A stretch of DNA of 64,000 nt from an uncultured Chitinophagales bacterium (GTDB lineage: Bacteria > Bacteroidota > Bacteroidia > Chitinophagales > JAHDHT01). Positions within the stretch are counted from its first letter, which is position 1. Every line of letters begins with the position of its first letter. The translations under genes were made by a program, and so were the position numbers. Positions 61,938 through 64,000 of this stretch are shown piece by piece. The notes under the pieces are model-generated. The model was given only the letters and a program-made list of their open reading frames with translations. It ran no database searches and was not told the origin of the DNA. The DNA is taken from contig CALHDG010000036.1 in NCBI GenBank assembly GCA_938023075.1, positions 43,032-107,031 on the forward strand. Direction: 5' to 3'.

Positions 61938-64000
61938 TTATTCTTTAATAAATTTTTTGGTAGCCAATCCTTCATTAGCATTAATTTGTATGAAGTACAC
62001 ACCTGGTTCTAAGTCACCAACATCTAATCTAAAGGCAGACTGACTTAATTGAACAATATCATTAGTCGCAAGTACCCTACCCACTACATCTATTACCTGA
62101 ACATCAACAGTCGATTTAAAATGATGATTAACCGTCATAATATTATATACTGGATTAGGCATTAAATCAACTAAAGGAGTATCAATATCTTTACGGATAA
62201 ATTTATCAATAAATTCAGGGTTGGTATCATGATCATATTTTGGTGCTAAACCATTATTTAAACAAAAAGTTGTAATTTGCTGCGAACCAAAACTACCTCC
62301 ACCTGAAGCAAGCGAAGTACCATTAGCATCTGTTAAATTATAGTTGCCACATAAGCCGGGTGTTGCTACTAAACTTAAAGTACCCACAATACTACCCGGA
62401 CTAATTAATGTACCCGGTGTAATAAAAGTAGAAACACCAACCGCACTACTCTGGAAAGGACACATACCATTATTCAAACTATCATAAAAATTCAAAATAT
62501 AGCATCCATCACTTAAACAAACCGCTGGAGCAATATTCATTTGCGAATTTGGTGATTGACCGCTGTATAAGCCACTATTCGCAACTACATTTCCATTAGA
62601 ATCTGTAATATCCCAACTGGTTTGCCCTGGGAAACCATCGAAGAAAATAGACATATTTACATTGCTACAACAAGCAGAAGGTTCGAGAATACCGGCACAA
62701 GGTGTACATATAGCACCACTGGCAGCTATGGTAACCTGATCATTAATGGTGCAGTCATCTCCATCATCGCAAGCTTGTATTGTAGTACAAGCGGCATTAC
62801 AACTGCTCGAATTTACAGTGCCAATACAAGGTGCACAAACCGAACCATTGGCTGCCAGAATTACAACATCATTAGTACTGCAAGGATTGTTATCATTGCA
62901 AGATTGTGTTGTCGTACACGCTGCATTACAACTATTTGTATTTAAAGTTCCGGCACAAGGCGTACAAACTGAGCCATTGGCTGCTAAAATTACTATATCA
63001 TTTGTGGTGCAAGGATTATTGTCATTACAAGATTGCGTAGTAGTACACGTTGCATTACAACTGGTAGTATTTATGGTACCGGCACAAGGCGCACAAACCG
63101 AACCATTAGCAGCTAGTGTAATTTGATCATTGGTTGTACAAGCGTCTCCATCATTACAAGATTGCGTTGTGGTACAAGCGGCATTACAACTTGCTGTATT
63201 TAAAGTGCCTGCACAAGGTACACAAACTGAACCATTGGAAGCCAAAATTACTATATCGTTGGTAGTGCAAGGATTGTTGTCATTGCAAGACTGAGTAGTA
63301 GTGCATGCAGCATTACAACTCGATGCATTTAACGTTCCGGCACAAGGTACACATACAGATCCATCAGTGGCAACTGTTTCTTGGTCGTTGGTGGTACATG
63401 GATTTCCATCATTACATGTTTGAGTGGTTGAACAAGCGGCAGCACAACTGGATACATTTACTGTTCCAGCACAAGGCACACAGACAGAACCATCGCAAGC
63501 ATCTACCACTCGAACATCACCTGTTGTACACGGGTTACCATCATTACAAGAAACCGTATTTGTAGAACCTGAACAAGAAGCAATAACAGTTCCAGCACAA
63601 GGCACACATATTGAACCGTCGCAATCATCTATAGTTTGAACATCATTAGTTGTACAAGCATCAAAATCATTACAAGCTATTACACTGGTTGAGCCTGAAC
63701 ATGAAGCAATAGCCGTTCCAGCACAAGGCACACAAATAGAACCATCGCAATCATCAACAGTTTGAACATCGTTTATTGTACAAGCATCAAAATCATTACA
63801 AGCTACAACGCTAGTTGAACCTGAACAAGAAGCAATAACAGTTCCAGCACAAGGCACACAAATAGAACCATCGCAATCATCAACAGTTTGAACATCATTA
63901 GTTGTACAAGCATCAAAATCATTACAAGCCACTACACTGGTTGAGCCTGAACAAGAAGCAATAGCCGTTCCGGCACAAGGCACACATATTGAACTGTCGC
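61938..64000 (-). CDS. Secreted cysteine-rich tandem-repeat protein with T9SS sorting domain (N-terminus outside window)
   Basis: At least 687 residues; the frame is open to the window edge, so the start is missing. Ten repeats of 42-43 residues fill the first 430: CAGT..., then CND.DACTTNDVQT and CDGSICVP. The four N-terminal units use the SCSGSTSVVACNDFDACT form; the later six use SCNAACTTTQSCNDNNPCT. Each unit has six to eight cysteines, so disulfide-linked modules are likely. After the repeats comes a 150-residue module (DGFPGQTSWDITDSNG to FCLNNG) shared with the protein at 52223-53947, then a type A T9SS sorting domain (LMPNPVYNIM to LEPGVYFIQI). Probably a long surface stalk or adhesin. 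Confidence 0.85.
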   Translation of the reverse strand, partial: DSSICVPCAGTAIASCSGSTSVVACNDFDACTTNDVQTVDDCDGSICVPCAGTVIASCSGSTSVVACNDFDACTINDVQTVDDCDGSICVPCAGTAIASCSGSTSVIACNDFDACTTNDVQTIDDCDGSICVPCAGTVIASCSGSTNTVSCNDGNPCTTGDVRVVDACDGSVCVPCAGTVNVSSCAAACSTTQTCNDGNPCTTNDQETVATDGSVCVPCAGTLNASSCNAACTTTQSCNDNNPCTTNDIVILASNGSVCVPCAGTLNTASCNAACTTTQSCNDGDACTTNDQITLAANGSVCAPCAGTINTTSCNATCTTTQSCNDNNPCTTNDIVILAANGSVCTPCAGTLNTNSCNAACTTTQSCNDNNPCSTNDVVILAANGSVCAPCIGTVNSSSCNAACTTIQACDDGDDCTINDQVTIAASGAICTPCAGILEPSACCSNVNMSIFFDGFPGQTSWDITDSNGNVVANSGLYSGQSPNSQMNIAPAVCLSDGCYILNFYDSLNNGMCPFQSSAVGVSTFITPGTLISPGSIVGTLSLVATPGLCGNYNLTDANGTSLASGGGSFGSQQITTFCLNNGLAPKYDHDTNPEFIDKFIRKDIDTPLVDLMPNPVYNIMTVNHHFKSTVDVQVIDVVGRVLATNDIVQLSQSAFRLDVGDLEPGVYFIQINANEGLATKKFIKE
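62697..64000 (-). repeat. Tandem 126/129-bp coding repeat array
   Basis: Ten units of 126 or 129 bp inside the gene at 61938. Units nearest the window edge are almost identical in DNA, the inner ones more diverged. This suggests recent expansion or homogenisation toward the N-terminal side. The array continues past the window. Confidence 0.85.

Noticed and set aside
62622..63639. Several plus-strand open frames opposite the cysteine-rich repeat gene
   Set aside because: They are antisense shadows produced by the regular 126/129-bp repeat, with no family match.

Overview
The window is AT-rich chromosomal DNA from a member of the phylum Bacteroidota. About ten predicted secreted proteins end in a type A type IX secretion (T9SS) sorting domain, a gldC gliding-motility gene is present, start sites lack purine-rich Shine-Dalgarno sites, and a few promoters resemble the Bacteroidota TAnnTTTG type. 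The sequence does not support a safe call below phylum level. Both ends cut genes: dinB at the left has lost its N-terminal part, and a cysteine-rich repeat protein at the right has lost its N-terminal part.

Layout. 1-10.4 kb: dinB, a secreted SdiA-regulated-type propeller protein, an acyl-CoA dehydrogenase, a stand-alone cobalamin-binding protein next to gltX, a polysaccharide deacetylase, a PAP2 phosphatase, an exported DUF2237 protein, tesB and a TraB/GumN lipoprotein. Four copies of one structured intergenic element and a 104-bp direct repeat lie between these genes. 10.5-13.1 kb: a toxin-antitoxin zone with a HigBA-type pair, a lone DUF2683 gene, and three tandem copies of one antitoxin module. 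The ParE-type toxins of the first two modules carry stop codons; the third module has no toxin. 13.1-17.2 kb: an AlgJ/AlgI-like acetyltransferase pair, queE and a Cu/Zn superoxide dismutase lipoprotein. 17.3-27 kb: two tandem M43 metalloproteases, gldC-pyrD, an unknown exported protein and a large receptor-L-domain repeat protein. 27-30.3 kb: prfC-gpx-holB. 31-33.6 kb: a GAF-GAF-PAS histidine kinase with a receiver-only regulator. 33.7-38.5 kb: an operon of lipoprotein, T9SS subtilase and TonB-dependent receptor.

38.9-43.3 kb holds a beta-helix T9SS gene broken at two simple repeats, followed by a second T9SS gene. This two-gene cassette recurs at 54.2-56.9 kb, where the first gene is 5'-truncated and the second runs past its normal end into a decayed methyltransferase. 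Between the copies are tRNA-His, a PLP decarboxylase, a surface-glycan cluster with two glycosyltransferases and two sulfotransferase-like proteins, a transketolase half and another T9SS protein. 57.6-61.5 kb continues the glycan theme with a flippase, a glycosyltransferase and a sugar-nucleotide-type dehydrogenase. 61.9-64 kb is the cysteine-rich repeat protein.

Together the genes point to a cell that invests in its surface: T9SS cargo, secreted proteases, a probably sulfated glycan, and O-acetylation. Housekeeping genes are scattered between these blocks. The accessory parts show clear decay and repeat-driven change: nonsense and frameshift mutations in toxins and a methyltransferase, fold-back elements, and short repeats whose copy number sets the reading frame of a surface protein gene.
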